Assembly: GCA_946402705.1 (NCBI GenBank) | Contig: CAMIXG010000010.1 | Coordinates: forward strand, 1-56,634 | Direction of reading: 5' to 3' | From: an uncultured Tissierellia bacterium | Lineage (GTDB): Bacteria; Bacillota; Clostridia; Tissierellales; Tissierellaceae | DNA length: 56,634 bases | Part shown: positions 8,148 through 15,964 of the stretch, piece after piece | Layout: every line of letters starts with the position of its first letter | How positions within the stretch are numbered: position 1 is the stretch's first letter | Notes under the pieces: model-generated | What the model was told of the DNA's origin: nothing | The model's database searches: none | The model's input: the letters and a program-made list of their open reading frames with translations, nothing else | Made by a program: the position numbers and the translations under genes

Positions 8148-9005
8148 AAACATATTTTTTATTTTATCAAAAATAGCTACAACAAAGTCTAGTATTTTTT
8201 GAACTATTGATTTTATTTCTTCTGTATTTTTTGTCAATTCTTTTAGTTTTTCAGATACATTTTTTAATTGGTCTTTTATATCTTCCACATTTAAATCTAA
8301 TTTTGATATTTTTTCCATCAATTGAGCTATCTGCTCTTCTTGTTCTTCTGTTAGCTCTATATTTACCTTTTGGGCAGTTTCTTCCACTACTTTTTTTATC
8401 TCTTCTGGATCAGTTATCTTACTAGCTACTACTTCTTCTTTTACTGCATTTATCAACTGACTTGCTTGTTCATTTCCGATACTTTCCGCTAAGGCTCCTG
8501 TAGTAGCTATTTCTTCACTTGCAACCTGTTTACTTTCTTCATCTATACTTTCTCCTGTAGCATCTTCAAATCCTTTTATAACACCTGTTAAAGCAGCTGT
8601 ACCAGAGACTTCAAAGGGTGCTGCAACTTTAATCAAGGCATCTTTTACACCTGCTGTTGCAGATGCTGATATAAGCATGTCTGATGTAACCCAAGTTATA
8701 TTATAGGTTTCAACCTTTATTCCAGTTCCAGCCCTAAGTGGTTTTACATAAGAGGATGATATAGCTCTTGTACCAAGTACTGACCTATCAACATAGTCTC
8801 CTAAGTATTTAACTTCTTCTTCATTACTAACTTCTATTATTCTTGCATCTTTTCCTGCACCAAATAATTTTATCATTTCCTGTCTTTGTTTTTGATTGAG
8901 ATTTTTACCTAAACTTACAACCTCTACTGATTTAGCATACACACTTGTACTAAACATGGTAAATAAAAGTACAAATGCAATTATTTTATTAAAACTTTTT
9001 TTCAT
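8142..9005 (-). CDS. Secreted DUF1002 (YpuA-like) protein
   Basis: A 287-residue exported protein. The signal peptide ends around STSVYA/KS, followed by the DUF1002 hallmarks: SLGKNLNQKQRQEM near the start, the EVSNEEEVKYLGDYV region, then VLGTRAISSSYV. The last ~90 residues are amphipathic Glu/Lys-rich helices with coiled-coil character ending in a hydrophobic C-terminus. The start is the ATG at 9005 with GGAGGGATATT; an upstream in-frame ATG lacks an RBS. The family is widespread in Bacillota and its function is not established. Confidence 0.85.
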   Translation of the reverse strand: MKKSFNKIIAFVLLFTMFSTSVYAKSVEVVSLGKNLNQKQRQEMIKLFGAGKDARIIEVSNEEEVKYLGDYVDRSVLGTRAISSSYVKPLRAGTGIKVETYNITWVTSDMLISASATAGVKDALIKVAAPFEVSGTAALTGVIKGFEDATGESIDEESKQVASEEIATTGALAESIGNEQASQLINAVKEEVVASKITDPEEIKKVVEETAQKVNIELTEEQEEQIAQLMEKISKLDLNVEDIKDQLKNVSEKLKELTKNTEEIKSIVQKILDFVVAIFDKIKNMFS

Positions 9006-9072
9006 AATATCCCTCCAACTATATCTTAACAAATATAAATGATTTATTAGTTATCCCTATATTAATAATTTA

Positions 9073-9579
9073 TTAAGATTTAAGTTTTTCTATGTGCCTG
9101 TTAACTCTAGCCACAACATTTTTTAAATCTGCTTGAAAAATACTAGCCTCACTTAAGTCTATAAAATATGTCTTAGTTTCCAAGATATAGCTTTCTAAAA
9201 ACTCTAGATAGTCTTTACCAAGTATTAAACTATCTTCTAAATTAGCTATCCTATCTGCCAGTTTAACTAGCCTTGCATCTTCATCACCTTGTATATTTTC
9301 TATATAAGAATCCATATTATAATTTTTTTCCTTTGTAAGAAGTTTTACAATTTTTAAAACCTGCTTACTTCCATAAAAAACTATTTCTTCTTCTTTGGCA
9401 TCTGTATCTTCTAAAAGATCGTGAAATAATCCTGCTATTAAAATCTCCTCATCCTTTACACCTTTTTCCTCTAGTAGCTCCACAACTCTTTTTGGGTGAG
9501 TAATATAAGCTGCCCCACCCTTTCTATACTGCCCTCTATGTTTTTCTGTGGCATATATTAGGGCTCTTTCATAATCCAT
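9073..9579 (-). CDS. Stand-alone HD-domain hydrolase, SpoT/MESH1-like
   Basis: A 168-residue metal-dependent phosphohydrolase with the HD ligand set of (p)ppGpp hydrolases: H28 (ITHP), H53-D54 (LFHDLLEDT) and D109 (KLADRIAN). RGQYRKGG near the N-terminus also matches the SpoT/MESH1 fold. No synthetase, TGS or ACT domain is present. It may hydrolyse (p)ppGpp or another nucleotide. The start follows AAGGAGATTTAAT, which overlaps the end of the GNAT gene. Only 1 nt separates them, so they are co-transcribed. Confidence 0.8.
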   Translation of the reverse strand: MDYERALIYATEKHRGQYRKGGAAYITHPKRVVELLEEKGVKDEEILIAGLFHDLLEDTDAKEEEIVFYGSKQVLKIVKLLTKEKNYNMDSYIENIQGDEDARLVKLADRIANLEDSLILGKDYLEFLESYILETKTYFIDLSEASIFQADLKNVVARVNRHIEKLKS

Positions 9580-9580
9580 A

Positions 9581-10018
9581 TTAAATCTCCTTAGTAAACA
9601 TTGTATATTCTTTTAGATTTTCAAATTTATTCTTAGAGTAGAATTTATAAGCACCTGTATACCTATCTGTTAGAAGTGTTATACTCACAACCTCCTCCTC
9701 ATACAAATACTCATCTACAAGTTCTAAAAACTCTCCACCATAACCTTGTCTTTGCTCCTTGTGTAAAATACAGATTTGATCTATAAAGTATTCATACCCT
9801 TCTATCCAAGGTTTTTTTAAGCCAAGACAAAAACCCTTTATTTCATCATCTACTAAAATTTCATAACCTAAGAAATTATTCAACTTAAAATACTTTAAAA
9901 AGTACTCTTTTATATCATTATCACTTTCATTTATAAACCAAGGTTCTCTTTTAAATACATCTTGATAAATCTCTATATATTTCCCCATGTTTTTTTCATT
10001 CATTCTTTCTATTTTCAT
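9581..10018 (-). CDS. GNAT-family N-acetyltransferase
   Basis: A 145-residue GCN5-related acetyltransferase. The acetyl-CoA motif Q/R-x-x-G-x-G/A appears as EQRQGYGGEFL, preceded by the β-strand DQICILH. The C-terminal TGAYKFYSKNKFENL is the usual GNAT ending. The substrate is unknown. The start is the ATG at 10018 after GTAGGAGGAAAT; upstream in-frame codons lie in AT-rich promoter sequence. First gene of a two-gene unit with the HD hydrolase and divergent from the metallo-hydrolase gene. Confidence 0.85.
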   Translation of the reverse strand: MKIERMNEKNMGKYIEIYQDVFKREPWFINESDNDIKEYFLKYFKLNNFLGYEILVDDEIKGFCLGLKKPWIEGYEYFIDQICILHKEQRQGYGGEFLELVDEYLYEEEVVSITLLTDRYTGAYKFYSKNKFENLKEYTMFTKEI

Positions 10019-10098
10019 ATTTCCTCCTACAATATCCATCAAATATATTATATAATATATACTACATAAAATCATATTATACATTTTAGGGGGATATT

Positions 10099-10824
10099 AT
10101 GAAACTAACAGCTTTGGGTACTAATGGTTGGATGCCAACTAATAATCAAAAAACATCTTGCTTTTTGATAGAGCATAAGGGCTATCTAATCATATTAGAT
10201 TGTGGTAATGGAATATCTAATTTATACAAGTATGAAGATATTCTGAAAAATTATAAACATGTTCATATAATTTTAACCCACTATCATTTAGATCATATCA
10301 TTGGAATTATGTATCTAAATAATTTTTTCAAGAATTACAATGTTCATATATATGGTCCAGGTAAACCATATTATTCATCTATTGCTGATAAACTATCTAC
10401 ACTTACAGATGAGGACTTTTTCTATAAGTCCGCACTAAATACAGGACGAATATTAACACTTACAGAATATGATTTAAGTGGATTTAATATTGGAGATGTC
10501 GAGGTAAAAGTAAATCTACAAGACCATAGTAACTATAGCTTTGGAATTACCATAGATGATCAAATCCATTATGCAGTAGATACTTCTGTTATTGAAGATA
10601 ATTTCATTCTTGGAAAAGATGTAAAATTCTTCTTACATGAATGCTGTAATATGGAAAAAGAAAAGTCTGGACATTCTTCATTAAAGGATATACTGGCTAT
10701 GAAAAATACCTATAAGGTTGATAATTTATATCTTGTTCATAAAAATCCAACCTGGTCTGATGAAAGTTTAGAAACTATCAAAAAAGAAATTCCTGTTTTA
10801 ATGGATGGAGATATCTTAGAATAA
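10099..10824 (+). CDS. Metallo-β-lactamase-fold hydrolase (RNase Z/AHL-hydrolase-like)
   Basis: A 241-residue MBL-fold protein. Metal ligands are H61-x-H63-x-D65-H66 (THYHLDH), then a His in QDHSNYSFG, the Asp in YAVDTS, and a final His (LVHKN). The start GTNGWMPTNNQKTSCFLI and LDCG resemble short RNase Z-like hydrolases, but the exosite arm is absent, so tRNA processing is not implied. The start follows TTAGGGGGATATT. Monocistronic, with a strong terminator immediately downstream. Substrate unknown. Confidence 0.82.
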   Translation: MKLTALGTNGWMPTNNQKTSCFLIEHKGYLIILDCGNGISNLYKYEDILKNYKHVHIILTHYHLDHIIGIMYLNNFFKNYNVHIYGPGKPYYSSIADKLSTLTDEDFFYKSALNTGRILTLTEYDLSGFNIGDVEVKVNLQDHSNYSFGITIDDQIHYAVDTSVIEDNFILGKDVKFFLHECCNMEKEKSGHSSLKDILAMKNTYKVDNLYLVHKNPTWSDESLETIKKEIPVLMDGDILE

Positions 10825-10825
10825 C

Positions 10826-10851
10826 AAAAAAGCGACCTAGGTCGCTTTTTT
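10826..10851. terminator. Bidirectional terminator, 26-bp perfect palindrome
   Basis: The sequence AAAAAAGCGACC is followed by TA and its exact complement, so each strand ends in six T after a GC stem. It serves both the metallo-hydrolase gene (+) and the zinc-ribbon gene (-). Confidence 0.9.
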
Positions 10852-11052
10852 CTATTCTGAATATTCATCTCCAATTTTTACTAAATCACTTTGTTTTTCA
10901 ATCCATTCTTCTATGTATCCACATTTTATGCAAACATACTTTGCTATCTTAACTTGCTCTAAAAAACCTGTAAAGATTTTACTATTATGACTATATTTAA
11001 CCTTGATGATATTATCAGAACCACATTTTGGACAATGTTTACTAGTTTTCAT
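10852..11052 (-). CDS. Small zinc-ribbon protein
   Basis: A 66-residue protein with two CxxC knuckles, CPKCGS (residues 7-12) and CIKCGY, as in stand-alone zinc ribbons. The start follows TAGGAGTGATTAG. It is the last gene of a three-gene minus-strand cluster with the helical protein (10-nt gap) and the Mrr-like protein. Function unknown; it could bind nucleic acid or a partner protein. Confidence 0.75.
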   Translation of the reverse strand: MKTSKHCPKCGSDNIIKVKYSHNSKIFTGFLEQVKIAKYVCIKCGYIEEWIEKQSDLVKIGDEYSE

Positions 11053-11062
11053 CTAATCACTC

Positions 11063-11683
11063 CTATTTAAAATTTAAATAAAATTTAGCGGCATCTAAAA
11101 TATTTATAATCATTATTTTTTCAAACAAATCAAATCCTTCATTTTTTGTATTATAACTATTTAATGAAAAATCTAATAGGTTTTCTAATAATTCCCTAAC
11201 ATATTGTGTCCTTTCAAGTTCAGTCATTTTTTCTGCTTCTTCTTTATAGTCATTTAAGCTTCCAAGTTTATTTAGATAAACTTTTTTATCCTTGTTTAAA
11301 TCTTTCATATTACTTTTGTTCAAGTGTATAAAGACAAAACATCCATCAACTATAGCTGCTATCTCCCAGTTTTTCATACTAGAAAAATTCTCTACTAGGT
11401 TGTCTAGGGTATTTATAAAATTTAATTTATACTCATAATCTATAAAACTATTTTCTTTTTTAAAATCATCTATATCTTTTTTTAATTCGACACAATGCTG
11501 TCTTGCATTTTCATCTAAGATTGCTATTTTAAGTACATCCAGCTTACTTTCCATAAAGCCTATTTTTTCCACATAATATTCTAGTCTTTCTTTTTTTTCA
11601 TCTTGAAAGTAATCTTTTTTTATAATGTTAAATTCTTCTTTCATATCAAGTATCTTGTCTAATATAATATTTTTGCCATCCAT
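11063..11683 (-). CDS. Unknown helical protein
   Basis: A 206-residue protein that I do not recognise. It is predominantly Lys/Glu/Leu-rich and appears all-helical, with heptad-like spacing in residues of about 1-70, a more hydrophobic patch around EIAAIVDGCFVFIHL, and no signal peptide or transmembrane segment. The RBS is TAGGAGGGATAAT. It lies 13 nt after the Mrr-like gene and 10 nt before the zinc-ribbon gene, so an operon is very likely. Confidence 0.6.
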   Translation of the reverse strand: MDGKNIILDKILDMKEEFNIIKKDYFQDEKKERLEYYVEKIGFMESKLDVLKIAILDENARQHCVELKKDIDDFKKENSFIDYEYKLNFINTLDNLVENFSSMKNWEIAAIVDGCFVFIHLNKSNMKDLNKDKKVYLNKLGSLNDYKEEAEKMTELERTQYVRELLENLLDFSLNSYNTKNEGFDLFEKIMIINILDAAKFYLNFK

Positions 11684-11696
11684 ATTATCCCTCCTA

Positions 11697-12281
11697 TTAG
11701 GAGACTTTTCTTTTTCTAGATCCTAATAATTTATTTTCTACTACTTCATATATCCCAGTTTTATGGATGTAACTTCTGGTATAGTATCTGTTACCCCAAT
11801 TTTTAATATCATCTAAATCTATTAATTCAACTCCTAGTTTTTCAGCTAATTCAATAGCCGATTTTGTATAATGATTAGTGGCAAGTACTACTGGTATCTT
11901 CTCATAATAATGAGACCCTGCATATATTTCTTGTATGGCTGCTATACCTACTTTTCCTGTATAGTTTTTCAGTTGCACTGCATATTTATTTTCTAAAAAT
12001 AAATCCACTCCAAAATCATATGATGAAGATGTTTTTTCTACAGAAAAACCTATTCCTTTAAGTTGATTTTCCACATAGGATTCAAAGGCAAAGCCATCTA
12101 ATCTTCTTATATAATTTATATTCATGAAATTATTTTTTTTCCATTTTCTAAAATTCATTTTTTTTCTAATATAAATAATTAACTTTATAAAATACAATAA
12201 TAATATTATTCCTAAAATAATTTTAAAATATATAATAGAATTATCTACATAGTATGATATTTTATTTAATATTTCTTCCAA
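11697..12281 (-). CDS. Membrane-anchored Mrr-like restriction endonuclease fold protein
   Basis: About 194 residues. One N-terminal transmembrane helix (IILGIILLLYFIKLIIYI) and a basic stretch are followed by a restriction-endonuclease fold with conserved FES, D in YDFGVDLFL and Q-x-K in AVQLKNY, then the Mrr-type strand PVVLATNHYTKSAIELAEKLGVELID. The catalytic D/QxK set is intact. I favour the TTG at 12281 because AGGTGGTG lies 7-8 nt upstream; GTG codons at 12293 and 12290 are inside that site. Mrr-fold proteins with membrane anchors are found in defence and in DNA processing at the membrane; the role here is not known. Confidence 0.75.
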   Translation of the reverse strand: MEEILNKISYYVDNSIIYFKIILGIILLLYFIKLIIYIRKKMNFRKWKKNNFMNINYIRRLDGFAFESYVENQLKGIGFSVEKTSSSYDFGVDLFLENKYAVQLKNYTGKVGIAAIQEIYAGSHYYEKIPVVLATNHYTKSAIELAEKLGVELIDLDDIKNWGNRYYTRSYIHKTGIYEVVENKLLGSRKRKVS

Positions 12282-12387
12282 ATAATTCACCACCTATTAA
12301 CTACATTATATAATAGTTAATATAAATATCATAATTAATGTTTGTTTACAATTTTTTAAGGTACAATCCATTATAAGAGGTGATTAG

Positions 12388-13434
12388 ATGAATTTATTAA
12401 AAGAATATGAACTAAAGAATTTAAAACTGAAAAATAAAGTAGTTATGCCCCCTATGTGCATGTATTCATCAGACAGTGAAGGTTATGTCAAAGATTTTCA
12501 TAAAGTTCACTATGGAGCTCGCGCTCTAGGTGGTGTAGGACTTATTATACTGGAAGCTACTGCGATTACTCCAAATGGTAGGATTAGTGACAATGATTTA
12601 GGTATATGGTCCAACACTCAAATACCTGGACTTAAAAGCTTGGTAGATATAGGCCATAAAAATGAAACTCAAATGGGTATCCAACTAGCCCACGCAGGAA
12701 GAAAATGTACTGCCCAGTGCGAATACACTGTGGCTCCATCAAGTTTATCCTATGATGAAACTTATAGACTTCCCAAAGAACTTACAAAGGATGAAATTTC
12801 TCTTATTATATCCCAGTTTCAAGATGCTGCTAAAAGGGCAGATGAGGCAGGTTTTGATATGATTGAAATCCATGGAGCCCATGGTTATCTAATACATGAA
12901 TTTTTATCTCCCCTATCAAACACTAGAACAGATGCTTATGGAGGTAGTTTGGAAAATAGAACCAGATTTTTAAGGGAAATTCTAGCAGCTGTAAAAAAAG
13001 TATGGCCTAGCCATAAGACTATATCTCTTAGAATCTCTGCCACAGATTACCTTGAAGGGGGACTTGTTACTAAGGATTTAGTGAAAATAATAAATGAAGT
13101 AAAGCCCTTTATAGATATAGTCCATGTTTCAACTGGAGGACTTTTACCTGCAAAAATAGGCTTGTTTGATGGCTATCAAGTTGAACATGCTAAGATAATC
13201 AAGCAAGAATGTAATATACCAACCATAACTGTTGGGCTTATAAATGACTTTGAACTTGCGGAAAATATACTAAATGAAAATAAGGCAGATTTAGTAGCCT
13301 TTGGAAGAAAGCTCCTTAGAGAACCTCAATTTATCTTAAATGCAATATATAAAAATAAATATGAGTATGACTTTCCTGTTCAGTATGAAAGAGCTTATAG
13401 GTACAGAAGTAGCGATCAAGTAAAAACATTATAA
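12388..13434 (+). CDS. namA: NADH:flavin oxidoreductase, Old Yellow Enzyme family (NamA/YqjM-like)
   Basis: A 348-residue FMN enzyme that reduces activated C=C bonds of enones and related electrophiles using NAD(P)H. Diagnostic segments: KNKVVMPPMCMYSSDSEG at the N-terminus, QLAHAGRKC, the active-site EIHGAHGYLIHEFLSP, YGGSLENRTRFLREI, and the FMN phosphate-binding VAFGRKLLREPQF. Length and order match YqjM-type enzymes. The RBS AGAGGTGATTAG precedes the ATG. It is followed 10 nt later by an aldehyde dehydrogenase, which suggests a carbonyl/electrophile detoxification operon (inference). Confidence 0.92.
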   Translation: MNLLKEYELKNLKLKNKVVMPPMCMYSSDSEGYVKDFHKVHYGARALGGVGLIILEATAITPNGRISDNDLGIWSNTQIPGLKSLVDIGHKNETQMGIQLAHAGRKCTAQCEYTVAPSSLSYDETYRLPKELTKDEISLIISQFQDAAKRADEAGFDMIEIHGAHGYLIHEFLSPLSNTRTDAYGGSLENRTRFLREILAAVKKVWPSHKTISLRISATDYLEGGLVTKDLVKIINEVKPFIDIVHVSTGGLLPAKIGLFDGYQVEHAKIIKQECNIPTITVGLINDFELAENILNENKADLVAFGRKLLREPQFILNAIYKNKYEYDFPVQYERAYRYRSSDQVKTL

Positions 13435-13447
13435 CTGGGGTGATTTG

Positions 13448-14812
13448 TTGAAGGAAAAATTTGAAGCCTTAAGAAAGTTTTTTAAAACGGGAAATACCTT
13501 TAGCTATGAATTTAGAATTGGGCAACTCAATGCCCTTAAAGACCAAATTAAGCTATATGAAAATGATATAATAAATGCCCTAAAAATAGATATGCATAAG
13601 CCTGAATATGAAGCTTTTATAACAGAGATTGCAATAATCTATCAAGAGTTAAATGACGCCATAGATAATTTAGATAAGTGGATGAAAAACGATAAAACTT
13701 CAACTCCTATCTACTTAAGACCTGCTACATCTTATGTGGAAAAAAGGCCTAAGGGGGTGGTTTTTATTATAAGTCCATGGAACTATCCATTTTTACTAAC
13801 TTTTTCACCCCTAATTTCGTCTATTGCAGCAGGAAATTGTAGTTTGATAAAACCTTCAAAAAAAGCTTCTTATAGTCATGCCTTAATCTGTAAAATATTA
13901 GAAGAGACCTTTGAAAGTGATTATATATCACCCTATCTAGATAACAGTGATAGGGTAATAGAATTTATAAAAGCTTCTGACTTTGATCATATTTTCTTTA
14001 CAGGTAGTGAAGATGTGGGAAGAAAGATTGCCACTGTATCTGCTGGTAATTTAACGCCTTTTACCTTGGAACTTGGTGGAAAGTCACCAGCCCTAGTGGA
14101 TGATACTATAGATTTGGATTTAGCTGCTAAAAAAATCACCTGGGCTAAATTTCTAAACTTGGGTCAAACTTGCATTGCACCAGACTATATTATAGTTAAA
14201 GAATCGATAAAAGATGACTTCCTTGATTTAGTTATAAAATATATAAAAGAATTTTATGGTAATGATATCAAGACCAATGATGATTATGGAAGAATAATAA
14301 CAAAAGATAGGGTGTCCAAACTAGGCTCTTATATCCTTGAGTCAAATGTACTATTTGGTGGTGAGATAGATATTGAAGACCTATACATTTCTCCAACCAT
14401 AATAGAAGGTGATTTAAAATCCAAGGTTATGAAGGAAGAAATATTTGGTCCAATTATGCCAATCTTAACCTACCATGACAATGTTGATATACTGGATATA
14501 ATTTCATTAAATCCCAACCCCTTATCCTTGTATATTTTTTCTGAGAATACTAGTTTTATAAACTATATTTTATCAGGAGTACAATTTGGTGGTGGCTGTA
14601 TCAATGATACAATATCTCATATAGCAAATACTAAACTACCCTTTGGTGGGGTTAGGCAAAGTGGCATAGGTAAATACCATTCTGAGTACGGTTTTTATGA
14701 GTTATCTAATCTTAGACCAATTCTTCATACTAAGAAAAACATAGATATAGATATTAAATATCCACCCTATACTAAAACAAAAAGTAATATAAGCAAATTT
14801 TTCTTTAAATAA
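13448..14812 (+). CDS. Aldehyde dehydrogenase, class 3-like
   Basis: A NAD(P)-dependent aldehyde dehydrogenase of about 454 residues. It shows SPWNYPF, the cofactor segment FTGSEDVGRKI, the general-base Glu in TLELGGKSPA and the nucleophile Cys in NLGQTCIAPDY. The short length and the absence of the N-terminal extension of class 1/2 enzymes fit the ALDH3/YwdH group. No ATG exists at the start; tandem TTG codons at 13445 and 13448 follow GGGGTGA, and the second has better spacing. Second gene of a pair with namA, ended by a strong terminator. Confidence 0.9.
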   Translation: MKEKFEALRKFFKTGNTFSYEFRIGQLNALKDQIKLYENDIINALKIDMHKPEYEAFITEIAIIYQELNDAIDNLDKWMKNDKTSTPIYLRPATSYVEKRPKGVVFIISPWNYPFLLTFSPLISSIAAGNCSLIKPSKKASYSHALICKILEETFESDYISPYLDNSDRVIEFIKASDFDHIFFTGSEDVGRKIATVSAGNLTPFTLELGGKSPALVDDTIDLDLAAKKITWAKFLNLGQTCIAPDYIIVKESIKDDFLDLVIKYIKEFYGNDIKTNDDYGRIITKDRVSKLGSYILESNVLFGGEIDIEDLYISPTIIEGDLKSKVMKEEIFGPIMPILTYHDNVDILDIISLNPNPLSLYIFSENTSFINYILSGVQFGGGCINDTISHIANTKLPFGGVRQSGIGKYHSEYGFYELSNLRPILHTKKNIDIDIKYPPYTKTKSNISKFFFK

Positions 14813-14841
14813 AAAAGCTAGGAAAAAAATTCCTAGCTTTT
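14813..14841. terminator. Bidirectional terminator
   Basis: A perfect 12-bp stem (14813-14824 with 14830-14841) with an A5 loop; both strands end in T-rich tracts. It ends the aldehyde dehydrogenase gene (+), and its right end overlaps the stop codon of the small membrane protein gene (-). Confidence 0.85.
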
Positions 14842-15100
14842 ATTCTCTAATTTTTGACATTAGTATATCTATTTTTTCTTCTGCTGCTTCCCTTATTCCA
14901 AAATCAGACTCTTTTAAGGCTTCCAGCTCTAATATAATATCCCTATCTATGTCTTCTTGATTTTCATAACTATCTATTTTATTTATTATTCCATTTAATT
15001 TTCTACTTGTTTTTAAAAACTTTGCCTCGTACTTTTTTCTAGGAACTGTTACAAATAAATAGACTGCAAATACAATACCTATAGTAATACCTAAACTCAT
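14840..15100 (-). CDS. Small membrane-anchored coiled-coil protein
   Basis: An 86-residue protein with one N-terminal transmembrane helix (LGITIGIVFAVYLFVTV) followed by a basic stop-transfer sequence PRKK and a charged helical tail (residues 25-86). No family recognised. RBS AAGGAGGAATGAATAA lies upstream. Single gene, convergent with the aldehyde dehydrogenase gene. Confidence 0.6.
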   Translation of the reverse strand: MSLGITIGIVFAVYLFVTVPRKKYEAKFLKTSRKLNGIINKIDSYENQEDIDRDIILELEALKESDFGIREAAEEKIDILMSKIRE

Positions 15101-15303
15101 TTATTCATTCCTCCTTAAGACCTAATTTTGATTATAGCATTTACCAACATATATTTCATCATATTTTTAAAAATTCTTACTTTTTAGGCTTGTCCATAAT
15201 TTATTAAGTTATCCTAAAACTCTACTTAATTTAAAATTTAATCAGCCCAGGTGAGTAAATTTATACAAAGTAGTATATAATATTAGTAGATGAAAAAGAT
15301 AAT

Positions 15304-15324
15304 ATGATGTTTTATTTACATCAT
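15304..15324. promoter_or_regulatory. Inverted repeat in the clpP-like leader
   Basis: ATGATGT and ACATCAT form a perfect 7-bp inverted repeat around a 7-nt spacer, 27 nt before the ATG and just upstream of GGAGGG. A TATAAT-like box lies further upstream (around 15275-15285). It does not match the CtsR heptad repeat. It could be an operator or an mRNA hairpin. Confidence 0.35.
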
Positions 15325-15350
15325 CACTATAAAATTTGGAGGGAAAAATA

Positions 15351-15911
15351 ATGGAAAAAGATAAAAAATCAAATCTTTTAATAGAAAAATTATTAGATGC
15401 AAGAACCATTCTAATCTATGGAGAAATCAACCAAGAACTAGCAGAAAAAGTTACAAAAGAACTACTTGTACTTCAAGAAATAAATAATGAACCTATAAAT
15501 ATATATATCAATAGTCAAGGTGGCCATGTTGAAGCAGGAGATACTATCCATGACATGATAAAATTTGTAAGACCTGAAGTTAGAGTTATAGGTACTGGTT
15601 GGGTAGCAAGTGCTGGAGTTAATATCTATCTAGCAGCTAAAAAAGAAAATAGACTTTCGCTTCCTAATACTAGATTTATGATACACCAACCTCTAGGTGG
15701 AGTAAGGGGACAAGCAAGTGATATAGCCATTGAAATGGAAGAGATTGAAAAAATGAGAACTAGAATAAATACACTTATCAGTGAAACTACTGGACAAAGT
15801 CTAGATAAGGTTTCTAAAGATACTGATAGAAACTATTGGATGGGTGTAGAAGAAGCTATAAAATATGGTATAGTATCTAAAGTTGTAAATAATATAGATG
15901 AAATCAAATAA
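15351..15911 (+). CDS. clpP: ClpP-like serine protease paralogue with a Ser-His-Asn triad
   Basis: A 186-residue ClpP family member. The nucleophile S87 (WVASAGV) and H112 (FMIHQPLGG) are present, but the residue aligned with the catalytic Asp of TERDRF is N161 (TDRNYWM). The oligomer-forming segments INSQGGHVEAGDTIHDMI and GQASDIAIEMEEI are conserved. The start is the ATG at 15351 after TTTGGAGGGAAAAATA. Ser-His-Asn triads are known in Listeria ClpP1-type subunits, which work best in mixed barrels with a canonical ClpP2 (family knowledge). It stands alone, without clpX or tig, which also fits a secondary paralogue. Confidence 0.88.
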   Translation: MEKDKKSNLLIEKLLDARTILIYGEINQELAEKVTKELLVLQEINNEPINIYINSQGGHVEAGDTIHDMIKFVRPEVRVIGTGWVASAGVNIYLAAKKENRLSLPNTRFMIHQPLGGVRGQASDIAIEMEEIEKMRTRINTLISETTGQSLDKVSKDTDRNYWMGVEEAIKYGIVSKVVNNIDEIK

Positions 15912-15926
15912 ATTTTCACAAAAAGA

Positions 15927-15951
15927 AAAACCTTAGCCTAGCTAAGGTTTT
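15927..15951. terminator. Bidirectional terminator
   Basis: The stem AAAACCTTAGC/GCTAAGGTTTT with loop CTA lies between the convergent clpP-like and stalk-domain genes. Confidence 0.85.
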
Positions 15952-15964
15952 CTAATTTTTTATC

